This document shows positions 17,754 to 25,504 of a stretch of DNA of 64,000 bases, in pieces. Made by a program: the position numbers and the translations under genes. Source of the DNA: Streptomyces sp. NBC_00775. GTDB lineage: Bacteria > Actinomycetota > Actinomycetes > Streptomycetales > Streptomycetaceae. The DNA lies in NCBI RefSeq assembly GCF_036347135.1, contig NZ_CP108938.1, positions 5,828,001 through 5,892,000 of the forward strand, written 5' to 3'. Every line of letters starts with the position of its first letter. Position 1 is the first letter of the stretch. The notes beneath the pieces are model-generated. The model ran no database searches. It was not told the origin of the DNA and was given only the letters and a program-made list of their open reading frames with translations.

Positions 17754-18257
17754 ATGGCATCGCTCAACGTCGGCAATCTTGGTGAGTATCTGCGGGAACA
17801 GCGGCGCAGCGCGCAGCTGTCACTGCGGCAGCTCGCCGACGCCGCCGGCGTGTCCAATCCGTATCTGAGCCAGATCGAGCGCGGGCTGCGCAAGCCGAGC
17901 GCGGAGGTGTTGCAGCAGGTCGCCAAGGCGCTGCGGATCTCCGCCGAGACGCTGTACGTGCGGGCCGGCATCCTCGACGCCGAGCGGGACCGGGACGAGG
18001 TGGAGACGCGCGCCGTCATCCTCGCCGATCCCACGCTGAACGAGCGGCAGAAGCAGGTGCTGCTCCAGATCTACGAGTCCTTCCGCAAGGAGAACGGGTT
18101 CGAGATCACGCAGGAAGCGCCCCAGGATGCGACCTCGGACGCGAACCAGGGCGTGGCGCAGGACATATCGGATGCCCAGCACCCGCAGGACACCGCCGCC
18201 CGCGGCCCCCGCACGGCCGACGGCAGCGATGCCGATCCGCAGCAGACCGCCAGTTGA
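17754..18257 (+). CDS. XRE-family helix-turn-helix regulator (Rv0474-like)
   Basis: This 167-residue protein has an N-terminal HTH (EYLREQRRSAQLSLRQLADA, then AGVSNPYLSQIERGLRKPSA, residues about 11-50), an ILADPTLNERQKQVLLQIYE middle region, and an acidic disordered tail. GGTAGGAGGC precedes the ATG. The downstream order, a HbhA-like Lys-rich protein then a DUF2516 membrane protein, is the same as Rv0474-hbhA-Rv0476 in Mycobacterium tuberculosis. A 27-bp palindrome lies directly upstream, which suggests autoregulation. The physiological signal is unknown. Confidence 0.93.
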   Translation: MASLNVGNLGEYLREQRRSAQLSLRQLADAAGVSNPYLSQIERGLRKPSAEVLQQVAKALRISAETLYVRAGILDAERDRDEVETRAVILADPTLNERQKQVLLQIYESFRKENGFEITQEAPQDATSDANQGVAQDISDAQHPQDTAARGPRTADGSDADPQQTAS

Positions 18258-18346
18258 ACAGCACCGCCGGAAAGACCACCGACAGGCCGGTCCGTCGCCG
18301 ATCACCAAAACCCTCAGCTGAAAGCGAATACCGGAGGACCATCGCC

Positions 18347-18937
18347 ATGGCCATCACCGACGACATCCGCAAGGCCGCCACGGACCCGACCCCGCTCTAC
18401 TTCCTCGCCGGCACCGCCGACCTGGCCGTCCAGCAGGCCAAGAAGGTCCCCGGCATCGTGGAGCAGATCCGCGCCGAGGCCCCGGCGCGCATCGAGACCG
18501 TGAAGAACATCGACCCGAACGCCGTCCAGGAGAAGGCCGCCGCCCGCGCCAAGGAGGCGCAGGAGACCATCCAGGCCAAGGTGACGGAGTTCATCGGCAC
18601 CCTCGACACCGACCTGAAGAAGCTCGGTGAGTCCGCTCAGGACCTCGCCCTGCGCGGTGTCGGCGTCGCCGCCGAGTACGCCGTCAAGGCCCGGGAGACG
18701 TACGAGAAGGTCGCCGAGCACGGCGAGCAGACCGTGAAGACCTGGCGCGGCGAGGCCGCCGAGGAGATCGAGGAGCTGGCCGCGGTCGTCGAGCCGAAGG
18801 CCGAGCCGGTCGAGGTCAAGGGCGAGGAGCAGCCGGCCGAGGCCGCCGCCGAGCCCGCCGCGGCCAAGAAGACGGCCGCCAAGAAGGCCCCGGCCCGCAA
18901 GGCCACCGCCAAGAAGACGACGTCGCCCGCCAAGTAG
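18347..18937 (+). CDS. HbhA-like coiled-coil protein with Lys/Ala-rich tail
   Basis: This 196-residue protein begins MAITDDIRKAATDPTPLYFL and has a long helical middle (VQEKAAARAKEAQETIQAKV). It ends in a basic tail of repeated AAKKA/ARKATAKK units (residues about 165-196), like the heparin-binding C-terminus of mycobacterial HbhA. CCGGAGGACC lies nine bases before the ATG at 18347; an upstream ATG at 18254 overlaps the XRE gene and adds non-homologous residues. In a soil organism adhesion to heparin is unlikely, so an envelope or nucleoid-binding role is inferred. A hairpin terminator follows. Confidence 0.82.
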   Translation: MAITDDIRKAATDPTPLYFLAGTADLAVQQAKKVPGIVEQIRAEAPARIETVKNIDPNAVQEKAAARAKEAQETIQAKVTEFIGTLDTDLKKLGESAQDLALRGVGVAAEYAVKARETYEKVAEHGEQTVKTWRGEAAEEIEELAAVVEPKAEPVEVKGEEQPAEAAAEPAAAKKTAAKKAPARKATAKKTTSPAK

Positions 18938-18972
18938 GCGAGCGACGGCAAGACCGTTTCGCCGTACGAAGA

Positions 18973-19005
18973 CGGGCCGGGCACTCTCAGAGTTCCCGGC
19001 CCGTT
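18973..19005 (+). terminator. Hairpin terminator after the HbhA-like gene
   Basis: ACGGGCCGGG (18973-18982) pairs with CCCGGCCCGT (18996-19005), followed by TCTCC. It lies 35 bases after the stop codon. Confidence 0.75.
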
Positions 19006-19045
19006 CTCCGGGTACGGTGGCCGTAGAGACGATTCGACCCGGGCG

Positions 19046-19393
19046 GTGGGCATTGTGCTGTTGACGGCATTCGGCGGCTTCATGTGGCTGATCTTCACGG
19101 CCATGCTGGTGCTCGCCGTGGTGGCACTGGTGTTGGCCGCGGTGGCCCGCGAGGACGCCTACCGCGCTGCTGACAAGCAGAACAAGATGTTCTGGCTGAT
19201 CATCCTCGGTATCACGGTGGCCGTGAACCTCTGGGTCCCGATGCTCTTCGTGCAGATCGCGGGCCTGGTCGCCACGATCGTCTTCTTCGTCGACGTCCGT
19301 CCCGCCCTCCGCCAGGTCTCCGGCGGCGGCCGCGGCCGCCGCGGCGGAAGCAGCAGCGACGGCCCGTACGGGCCCTACAACGGCGGCCGCTGA
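19046..19393 (+). CDS. DUF2516 family membrane protein (Rv0476-like)
   Basis: This 115-residue protein has three hydrophobic segments (about 4-30, 47-65 and 67-85), the conserved AREDAYRAADKQNKMFWLI between the first two, and a Gly/Arg-rich cytoplasmic tail. This is the DUF2516 pattern. The GTG at 19046 lacks a clear RBS; a GTG nine bases later is an alternative. It lies downstream of the HbhA-like gene and a terminator, so it may have its own promoter. The function is unknown. Confidence 0.82.
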   Translation: MGIVLLTAFGGFMWLIFTAMLVLAVVALVLAAVAREDAYRAADKQNKMFWLIILGITVAVNLWVPMLFVQIAGLVATIVFFVDVRPALRQVSGGGRGRRGGSSSDGPYGPYNGGR

Positions 19394-19398
19394 CCCCC

Positions 19399-19420
19399 GT
19401 CCCTGACCCCCGTCAGGGAC
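19399..19420. terminator. Bidirectional hairpin between convergent genes
   Basis: GTCCCTGAC (19399-19407) and GTCAGGGAC (19412-19420) form a nine-bp stem between the DUF2516 and phosphatase genes. A second partial copy of CCCCGTCAGGGA follows at about 19431. Confidence 0.7.
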
Positions 19421-19435
19421 TCCCGTGACCCCCCG

Positions 19436-20764
19436 TCAGGGAGTCCGGTCCAGCAGCAGCACCGCCACGTCGTCCGTCAGTTCCCCGCCGTTGAGCGCGC
19501 GCACCTCGCTCACCGCCGCGCGCAGCAGTTCCTCGCCCTCCAGCCCCTGGGCGAGCTGACGGCGGACCAAGTCCACCATGCCGTCCTGGCCGAGCCGTTC
19601 CTTGCCCTCGCCGATGTGGCCCTCGATCAGACCGTCGGTGTAGAGCATCAGGCTCCAGGCGGCGCCCAGCTCCACCTGCATCCGCGGCCAGCGGGCGTGC
19701 GGCACCAGACCGAGCGCCGGTCCGTTGTTCTCGTACGGCAGGAGTTCGGCGGGCCGGCCCGGGCGGGAGATCAGCGGGGACGGGTGGCCGGCCAGGCAGA
19801 GCCCGGCGCGGCGGCCGTCCGGTGCGATGTCCACGGTGCAGACCGTCGCGAAGATCTCGTCGTTCTCACGCTCGTGCTCCAGGACCTGCTGGAGGGTCGA
19901 GAGGAGTTCGTCTCCGCACAGGCCCGCGAACGTCAGCGCGCGCCAGGCGATGCGCAGCTCCACGCCGAGCGCCGCCTCGTCGGGCCCGTGCCCGCAGACG
20001 TCACCGATCATCGCGTGCACGGTTCCGTCGGGCGTACGGACGGTGTCGTAGAAGTCGCCGCCGAGCAGCGCGCGGGAGCGGCCCGGGCGGTAGCGCGCGG
20101 CGAAGCGCAGCGGGGAACCCTCCAGGAGGGGCGTCGGCAGCAGACCGCGCTCCAGGCGTGCGTTCTCCTGGGCGCGCAGCTTCGACTCGGTGAGCCGTCG
20201 CTCGGCCTTGTCGGAACGTTTCCGCTCCACCGCGTACCGGATCGCGCGGCTCAGCAGCCGTCCGTCCAGTTCGTCACGGAAGAGGTAGTCCTGGGCGCCG
20301 ACGCGCACCGCCTCCGCGCCGCGCTCGGCGTCCCCCGACGCGGTGAGCGCGAGGACGGCGTGCTGGGGCGCGAGCCGCAGCACATGCTTGAGCGTGGCCA
20401 GCTCGTCGTCGCCGGCGGCGGCGCGGCCCGACACCGGCAGGGCGAGGTCGAGCAGGATGCAGTGGACGTCGTCGGTCAGCAGCCGCTCGGCCTCGGTGAG
20501 GTTGCGGGCGGTACGGATACGGATCGGCTTGCCCGCCGCGTCGAGCATGTCGGGCACGCCGAGCGAACCGGCCGGGTCGTCCTCGATGACCAGCAGGGTC
20601 AGGTTGGTGGTGCTGTCGAGAGGGCTGGTGGCGCGAGGCGCCGGTGCTGCCAGGGTCGGGCCGCCGGCAGGTTCTCCGGAGGGGCCGCCGGGCGAGAACG
20701 CGGCTAGAGCCTGACCACTCTCCACGGCCGGGATCGCTCTCTGCCGCGGTACGGGTACGGGCAT
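19436..20764 (-). CDS. Receiver-domain-fused PP2C (SpoIIE-type) protein phosphatase
   Basis: This 442-residue protein has a disordered N-terminus, then a receiver domain (LTLLVIEDDPAGS, phosphoacceptor region CILLDLALPVSG, then VGAQDYLFRDELDG), a short coiled linker, and a PP2C/SpoIIE domain with metal-binding LLGGDFYDTV, IGDVCGHGPDEAAL, MLYTDGLIEG and TDDVAVLLL. The ATG at 20764 follows GGAAGGAA and gives the usual MPVPVPRQRA start. Such proteins dephosphorylate anti-anti-sigma factors in response to a phosphorelay, here with no kinase gene nearby. It is monocistronic. Confidence 0.92.
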   Translation of the reverse strand: MPVPVPRQRAIPAVESGQALAAFSPGGPSGEPAGGPTLAAPAPRATSPLDSTTNLTLLVIEDDPAGSLGVPDMLDAAGKPIRIRTARNLTEAERLLTDDVHCILLDLALPVSGRAAAGDDELATLKHVLRLAPQHAVLALTASGDAERGAEAVRVGAQDYLFRDELDGRLLSRAIRYAVERKRSDKAERRLTESKLRAQENARLERGLLPTPLLEGSPLRFAARYRPGRSRALLGGDFYDTVRTPDGTVHAMIGDVCGHGPDEAALGVELRIAWRALTFAGLCGDELLSTLQQVLEHERENDEIFATVCTVDIAPDGRRAGLCLAGHPSPLISRPGRPAELLPYENNGPALGLVPHARWPRMQVELGAAWSLMLYTDGLIEGHIGEGKERLGQDGMVDLVRRQLAQGLEGEELLRAAVSEVRALNGGELTDDVAVLLLDRTP

Positions 20765-21136
20765 CGTCTGGGTTCCTTCCCTCCCCCCGAGGGCGTGGTG
20801 GGGCGAAGGTCCTCGACACCCACCGACGGGGACCATAGCGCCAGCCGGTGCCGCAACGGAATGGTGTGCGGCACGGCGTCCGGCAGATGGCCACCGTCAT
20901 ATGCCGCATCCTGTACCGCACTTGGACAGGATGCGGGTTCACCTGGGATGACGAAGGTCACGTCCCGGAGGTTGATCCGGGAGGGCAACCGTGTGGTGCG
21001 TCACGTGGGGCGCGTCACCTGGGGTGCCTCATTTGGGTACGCGGCCGGTCCACACAGGGTGGGTACGGCGCCGATCCGCCCGGGATTGGGATGAGATGGG
21101 AGGGGATGGGTACGCCGGCGATCCCCGCGGCAGACG
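20765..21136. other. 372-base intergenic region with hairpin and tandem repeats
   Basis: No gene is supported. It holds a perfect 11-bp stem (CCGCATCCTGT at 20904-20914 with ACAGGATGCGG at 20926-20936) and a 14-bp-period array around GCGTCACSTGGGG at 20997-21038. The phosphatase promoter must lie here. Confidence 0.7.
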
Positions 21137-22222
21137 TCACGCGTCCGGTCGTACGACCCCCAGGATCGGCATCGACCCGGCTCCCGTGATCGTCACCGTC
21201 CGCCCGGGCCTCGGGGCGTGCACGATCGCGCCGTCCCCTATGTACATCCCGACATGGCTGGCGTCGTCGAAGTAGATGATCAGGTCGCCGGGGCGCATGT
21301 CCTTGATGTCGACGCGGGTGAGCTGCTTCCACTGCTCCTGCGAGGTGCGGGGGATGCCGTGTCCGGCGGAGGCCCAGGCCTGGGAGGTCAGCCCCGAGCA
21401 GTCGTACGACCCCGGGCCCTCGGCTCCCCACTCGTACGGCTTGCCGATCTGGCCGGTCGCGTACTTCACGGCCTTCTTGCCCTGCTCGGACGCCTTGCTG
21501 TTGATCTCCGCGAGGACGCCGGAGCTCAGCCAGGCGGTCTGTGCCTGGTAGGCGGCCTCTTCCTCCAGCTTCGCCAGCCGCTCCTTCTCCTCCTTCTCCA
21601 GCTGGGACTCCAGCTTCTCGGCGTCGGCGATCCGCTCCTTGATCTTCTTCTTGGCCTCGGCCTTGGTCTTGCGGTTGGCCTCCAGCTTCTTCCACTGCGC
21701 GGAGGCGTCCTTCGCGTACTGCTCCAAGTCCTGCTGGGTGCGGGTCATCTCCGCGAGCAGCCCCTTGGCCGCGTGCTCGCCCTGCCGCACGCGCCCCGCG
21801 CCGTCCAGGAACTCCTGCGGGTCGTCGCTCAGCCACAGCCGGGCCTCGGGCGGCAGCCCGCCCCCGCGGTACTGCGCACGGGCCGCGGCGCCCGCGCGGT
21901 CCTTCAACTTGTCCAGTTTCGCCTGGCCCTTGACGATCTCGCGGGCCAGATCGACGATCTCGGCGGACTGCTTCTGGGCCTTCTCCTCCGCCGCGTTGTA
22001 CGCGTCCGTGGCCACCGCCGCCGCGTGGTAGAGCTTGTCGAGCTTCTTGCGGACGGCTTCAAGGTCCTTGTTGCTCACGGGTGTTGGTGTAGCCGTGGGG
22101 GTCCGGGTCGGTGTGGGTGTCGGGCTCGCATACGCCACGCCGGGTGCCGCCAGCACCGCGCAGGCACATGCGCACGCCAGGGCCATGGCCATCGTGGTCA
22201 GGCTCCGCTTGCCGGATCCCAT
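21137..22222 (-). CDS. Secreted NlpC/P60 (C40) peptidoglycan endopeptidase with coiled coil
   Basis: This 361-residue protein has a signal peptide (MAMALACACACAVLAAPGVA, residues about 11-30), a Thr/Pro-rich spacer (TPTPTRTPTATPT), a long Lys/Glu coiled coil (about 48-225), and a C-terminal NlpC/P60 domain. The catalytic Cys is in SYDCSGLTSQ and the His in DASHVGMYIG, with IVHAPRPG nearby. It should cleave peptide stems of peptidoglycan outside the membrane. The ATG at 22222 follows GGCGGAG closely. It resembles the RipA/Cwl-like hydrolases common in streptomycetes. It is monocistronic. Confidence 0.93.
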   Translation of the reverse strand: MGSGKRSLTTMAMALACACACAVLAAPGVAYASPTPTPTRTPTATPTPVSNKDLEAVRKKLDKLYHAAAVATDAYNAAEEKAQKQSAEIVDLAREIVKGQAKLDKLKDRAGAAARAQYRGGGLPPEARLWLSDDPQEFLDGAGRVRQGEHAAKGLLAEMTRTQQDLEQYAKDASAQWKKLEANRKTKAEAKKKIKERIADAEKLESQLEKEEKERLAKLEEEAAYQAQTAWLSSGVLAEINSKASEQGKKAVKYATGQIGKPYEWGAEGPGSYDCSGLTSQAWASAGHGIPRTSQEQWKQLTRVDIKDMRPGDLIIYFDDASHVGMYIGDGAIVHAPRPGRTVTITGAGSMPILGVVRPDA

Positions 22223-22465
22223 TACTCCGCCCCCCAACTGATTTACCGTCAGTAACTTACGGACGCCTGGGGGATCGTGCCATGTCGACGCGCAATGCGA
22301 CAGAGGCGGGCAAGAACTCCCTTCCCCCCAGCCCGCCTCCACAAGACGATCTCCCCGCCTGTGTGACGAACCAGTCACGGAGTTCGTTCCCCGCAGGTCA
22401 GGCGCCTGTATCGGCCAGGCACGCGCCGCCGCGCACCCCGAACGGTCCCTCGGCGCGGGCCGCGA

Positions 22466-23284
22466 TCACCTGCGCGGCGCCAACGCCTCCCAGCGCACGG
22501 TGACTTCGCCCTGCCGCCAGCGCGTCACCCCGTCCGCCACCGGCCAGCCGGCCGTCAGGTCGCGGACCGCGCGTATCCAGCGCTGCCGGGCGCCGTACGA
22601 GGCGTAGGGCGCGGCGGACGCCCAGGCGCGGTCGAAGTCGCGCAGGAACGCGTGTACGGGTTCGCCCGGGACATTGCGGTGGATGAGGGCCTTCGGCAGA
22701 CGTTCGGCGAGGTCGGACGGGCGGTCCAGGGAGCCGAGGCGGGTGGCGAAGGTGACCGTGCGGGGGCCCTCCGGGCCGAGGGCGACCCAGACGTGCCGGC
22801 GGCCGATCTCGTCGCACGTGCCCTCGACGAGCAGGCCGCCCCGGGAGCCGGTCGCGGGGTTCGCCGGTGCGAGGCGGGCGCACAGGCGCTGCCACACCTC
22901 GGCCACCTGCTCCTCGTCGTACTGGCGCAGTACGTTCGCCGCGCGGATGAGTGCCGGGCTGCCCTGCACCGGTACCTCGAAGCCGCCGTGCCGGAAGACG
23001 AGACCCTCGCGCTCGTACGGGCGCGCGGCCGCCACCCTTGCCGGTTCGATCTCGACGCCCACCACGCGCGCGCGGGGGGCGACGGTGCGCAGCCGCGCCA
23101 GCAGCTCGACCGCGGTCCAGGGGGCGGCGCCGTAGCCGAGGTCGACCGCCACGGGGTCGGTGGCGCGGCGGAGTTCGGCGCCGTGCACCGCCGCGATCCA
23201 GCGGTCCATGCGGCGCAGCCGGTTGGGGTTCGTCGTCCCACGCGTCACGGTCCCCACGGGGCGGGACGCTGCGCGGGCTGTCAT
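22466..23284 (-). CDS. Class I SAM-dependent methyltransferase
   Basis: This 272-residue protein has the SAM-binding motif VAVDLGYGAAPWTAVELLAR followed by RVVGVEIEPARVAAARP (acidic residue binding ribose). Later come AANVLRQYDEEQVAEVWQRL and GGLLVEGTCDEIGRRHVWVA. The ATG at 23284 gives MTARAASRPVGTVTRG. It diverges from mshA across a region that holds an interspersed palindrome. The substrate is unknown; nothing links it to mycothiol synthesis except position. Confidence 0.85.
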   Translation of the reverse strand: MTARAASRPVGTVTRGTTNPNRLRRMDRWIAAVHGAELRRATDPVAVDLGYGAAPWTAVELLARLRTVAPRARVVGVEIEPARVAAARPYEREGLVFRHGGFEVPVQGSPALIRAANVLRQYDEEQVAEVWQRLCARLAPANPATGSRGGLLVEGTCDEIGRRHVWVALGPEGPRTVTFATRLGSLDRPSDLAERLPKALIHRNVPGEPVHAFLRDFDRAWASAAPYASYGARQRWIRAVRDLTAGWPVADGVTRWRQGEVTVRWEALAPRR

Positions 23285-23336
23285 ACGTACGAGGGTATGC
23301 GCCCGTCTGGGGGCACCCTGCGCTGGTGCCCAGGCC

Positions 23337-23397
23337 CCCCGCGCCCCTTAAGGGGCGCGGGGAACTGCGCGAGCAACCCCCACCCACCCGCAGCCAA
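23337..23397. repeat. Interspersed palindromic element, copy A
   Basis: A 26-bp perfect palindrome built on CCCCGCGCCCCTTAAGGGG (23337-23362) is followed by AACTGCGC and the tail ACCCCCACCCACCCGCAGCC. The same core and tail occur at 40250-40337 and 44807-44890. Copy A has shorter arms and lacks the AATCTTTTGCACC segment of the other two. It lies in the divergent region before mshA. Confidence 0.85.
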
Positions 23398-23546
23398 CAC
23401 GCAACCCGCCCCACCCTCGAACGGTTGAGCGACACCCGGTAATGATTCGGCAAAGAGGAAATGGAGCAGCACCCTCCGGCGTTCCCCCTGTCGGAGGGCG
23501 CACTGCACCCTCCGACAGGCATGCCCGCAGCGAGGAGGAACGCCAC

Positions 23547-24884
23547 GTGAGCCAGTACGTCGGCAGGCTCGGGCGACGCTCCCCGGCGGCGCCCTCCCGG
23601 CTCAGGCTGCACCGCAGGCCCCGTCGCGTCGCGATGCTCTCCGTGCACACCTCACCCCTGCACCAGCCCGGCACGGGCGACGCGGGCGGCATGAACGTGT
23701 ACATCGTGGAGCTCGCCCAGCGCCTCGCCGCGATCAACATCGAGGTCGAGATCTTCACGCGGGCCACCACGGCCGCCCTGCCGCCGACCGTCGAGCTCGC
23801 GCCCGGCGTCCTCGTCCGGCACGTCGATGCCGGCCCCTACGAAGGCCTCGCCAAGGAAGAGCTACCCGCCCAGCTGTGCGCCTTCACGCACGGCGTCATG
23901 CAGGCCTGGGCCGGTCACCGCCCCGGCTACTACGACCTGGTGCACTCCCACTACTGGCTCTCCGGCCACGTCGGCTGGCTCGCCGCCGAGCGCTGGGGCG
24001 CCCCCCTGGTGCACGCGATGCACACCATGGCCAAGGTCAAGAACGCCGCGCTGGCCGAGGGGGACACCCCCGAGCCCGCCGCCCGTGTCATCGGCGAGAC
24101 CCAGATCGTGCGCGCCGCCGACCGCCTCATCGCGAACACCGCGGAGGAGGCCGACGAACTCGTACGCCACTACGAAGCCGACCCCGGCAAGGTCGCCGTC
24201 GTCCACCCGGGCGTGAACCTGGACCGCTTCCGGCCCGCCGACGGCCGCGCCGCCGCCCGTGCCCGCCTCGGCCTTCCGCAGGACGCCCTGATCCCCCTCT
24301 TCGCGGGCCGCATACAGCCCCTGAAGGCCCCCGACGTGCTGCTGCGCGCGATCGCCGTCCTCCTGGACGAGCGCCCCGAGCTGCGCTCGCACATCGTGGT
24401 CCCCATAGTGGGCGGTCCCAGCGGCAGCGGTCTCGCCAAGCCCGAGGGGCTGCAGAAGCTCGCCGCGCGGCTCGGTGTCGCCGACGTCGTACGCTTCCGG
24501 CCGCCCGTCGGGCAGGAGCAGCTCGCGGACTGGTTCCGGGCCGCGTCGGTGCTGGTCATGCCCTCGTACAGCGAGTCCTTCGGGCTGGTCGCCATAGAGG
24601 CACAGGCGGCCGGTACGCCGGTGATCGCGGCCGAGGTCGGCGGGCTGCCCGTCGCCGTGCGCCACCAGGAGACCGGCTTCCTGGTCAAGGGCCACGATCC
24701 CGCCGCCTACGCGCGCGTGCTGCGCGATTTCGCGGACGACGAGACGCTTGCGGCACGGATGGGAGCCGCCGCCGCGCGCCACGCGGAGCACTTCGGCTGG
24801 GACACCGCCGCGGCGGCCACGGCGGACGTCTACACGGCGGCGATGCAGGCCCACAGGCGTCGCGTACGCTCCCACCATGGCTGA
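23547..24884 (+). CDS. mshA: D-inositol-3-phosphate glycosyltransferase (mycothiol biosynthesis)
   Basis: This 445-residue GT4 glycosyltransferase catalyses the first mycothiol step, joining UDP-GlcNAc to 1D-myo-inositol 3-phosphate. MshA marks are VAMLSVHTSPLHQPGTGDAG, GGMNVYIVELAQRLA, VHSHYWLSG, FAGRIQPLKAPDVLL and the donor-binding MPSYSESFGLVAIEAQA. The GTG at 23547 follows CGAGGAGGAA; upstream codons in the same frame lack family similarity. The next gene, a YbjN protein, starts eight bases before the stop. This pairing and gene order match S. coelicolor as I recall it. Mycothiol is the main actinobacterial thiol buffer. Confidence 0.96.
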   Translation: MSQYVGRLGRRSPAAPSRLRLHRRPRRVAMLSVHTSPLHQPGTGDAGGMNVYIVELAQRLAAINIEVEIFTRATTAALPPTVELAPGVLVRHVDAGPYEGLAKEELPAQLCAFTHGVMQAWAGHRPGYYDLVHSHYWLSGHVGWLAAERWGAPLVHAMHTMAKVKNAALAEGDTPEPAARVIGETQIVRAADRLIANTAEEADELVRHYEADPGKVAVVHPGVNLDRFRPADGRAAARARLGLPQDALIPLFAGRIQPLKAPDVLLRAIAVLLDERPELRSHIVVPIVGGPSGSGLAKPEGLQKLAARLGVADVVRFRPPVGQEQLADWFRAASVLVMPSYSESFGLVAIEAQAAGTPVIAAEVGGLPVAVRHQETGFLVKGHDPAAYARVLRDFADDETLAARMGAAAARHAEHFGWDTAAAATADVYTAAMQAHRRRVRSHHG

Positions 24885-25377
24885 CGTACAGCAGGCGGCG
24901 CAGGTCGTCGAGGGGGTCCTGAAGGACGCCGAACTCGAATGGGAGAGCCCCGAGAGCGGCCACTACGTGGTGAAGCTCCCCGGCACCCGCAAGCTGTCGA
25001 CGACCGTCTCGCTGATCGTCGGCCGGCACTCGCTGTCGCTGAACGCCTTCGTGATCCGCCACCCCGACGAGAACGAACCGGGCGTCCACCGCTGGCTCCT
25101 GGAGCGCAACCTCAAGCTCTATGGGGTCGGTTACGCGGTCGACCCCCTCGGCGACATCTATGTGACCGGAAAACTGCCGCTGGCCGCCGTCACCCCGGAC
25201 GAGATCGACCGCCTCCTCGGCTCGGTCCTGGAGGCCGCCGACGGATCGTTCAACACGCTCCTTGAGCTCGGTTTCGCCTCCGCGATCCGCAAGGAGTACG
25301 CCTGGCGGGTGTCCCGCGGCGAGTCGACCCGCAACCTGGACGCGTTCACACATCTGACTCAGCGCCCCGCCAACTGA
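24877..25377 (+). CDS. YbjN domain-containing protein
   Basis: This 166-residue protein of the YbjN/type III secretion chaperone-like fold shows GHYVVKLPGTRKLSTTVSLI, HSLSLNAFVIRHPDENE and GVHRWLLERNLKLYGVGYAV. It ends SRGESTRNLDAFTHLTQRP. The ATG at 24877 overlaps the end of mshA by eight bases, indicating coupled translation. The role is unknown. Conservation beside mshA suggests a link to mycothiol metabolism or stress, but this is positional evidence only. Confidence 0.9.
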   Translation: MADVQQAAQVVEGVLKDAELEWESPESGHYVVKLPGTRKLSTTVSLIVGRHSLSLNAFVIRHPDENEPGVHRWLLERNLKLYGVGYAVDPLGDIYVTGKLPLAAVTPDEIDRLLGSVLEAADGSFNTLLELGFASAIRKEYAWRVSRGESTRNLDAFTHLTQRPAN

Positions 25378-25504
25378 CCTCCCTCGCCCACTGATTAGCA
25401 GCTGCATGACCCCTTCCCAGCCTGGGGTCCCCGTGGCATGCTCACCGCCGACGCAGATCTGAACGTCGTTCACATCCATGGAAAGCGATGGAGGGCGGAC
25501 GGAC

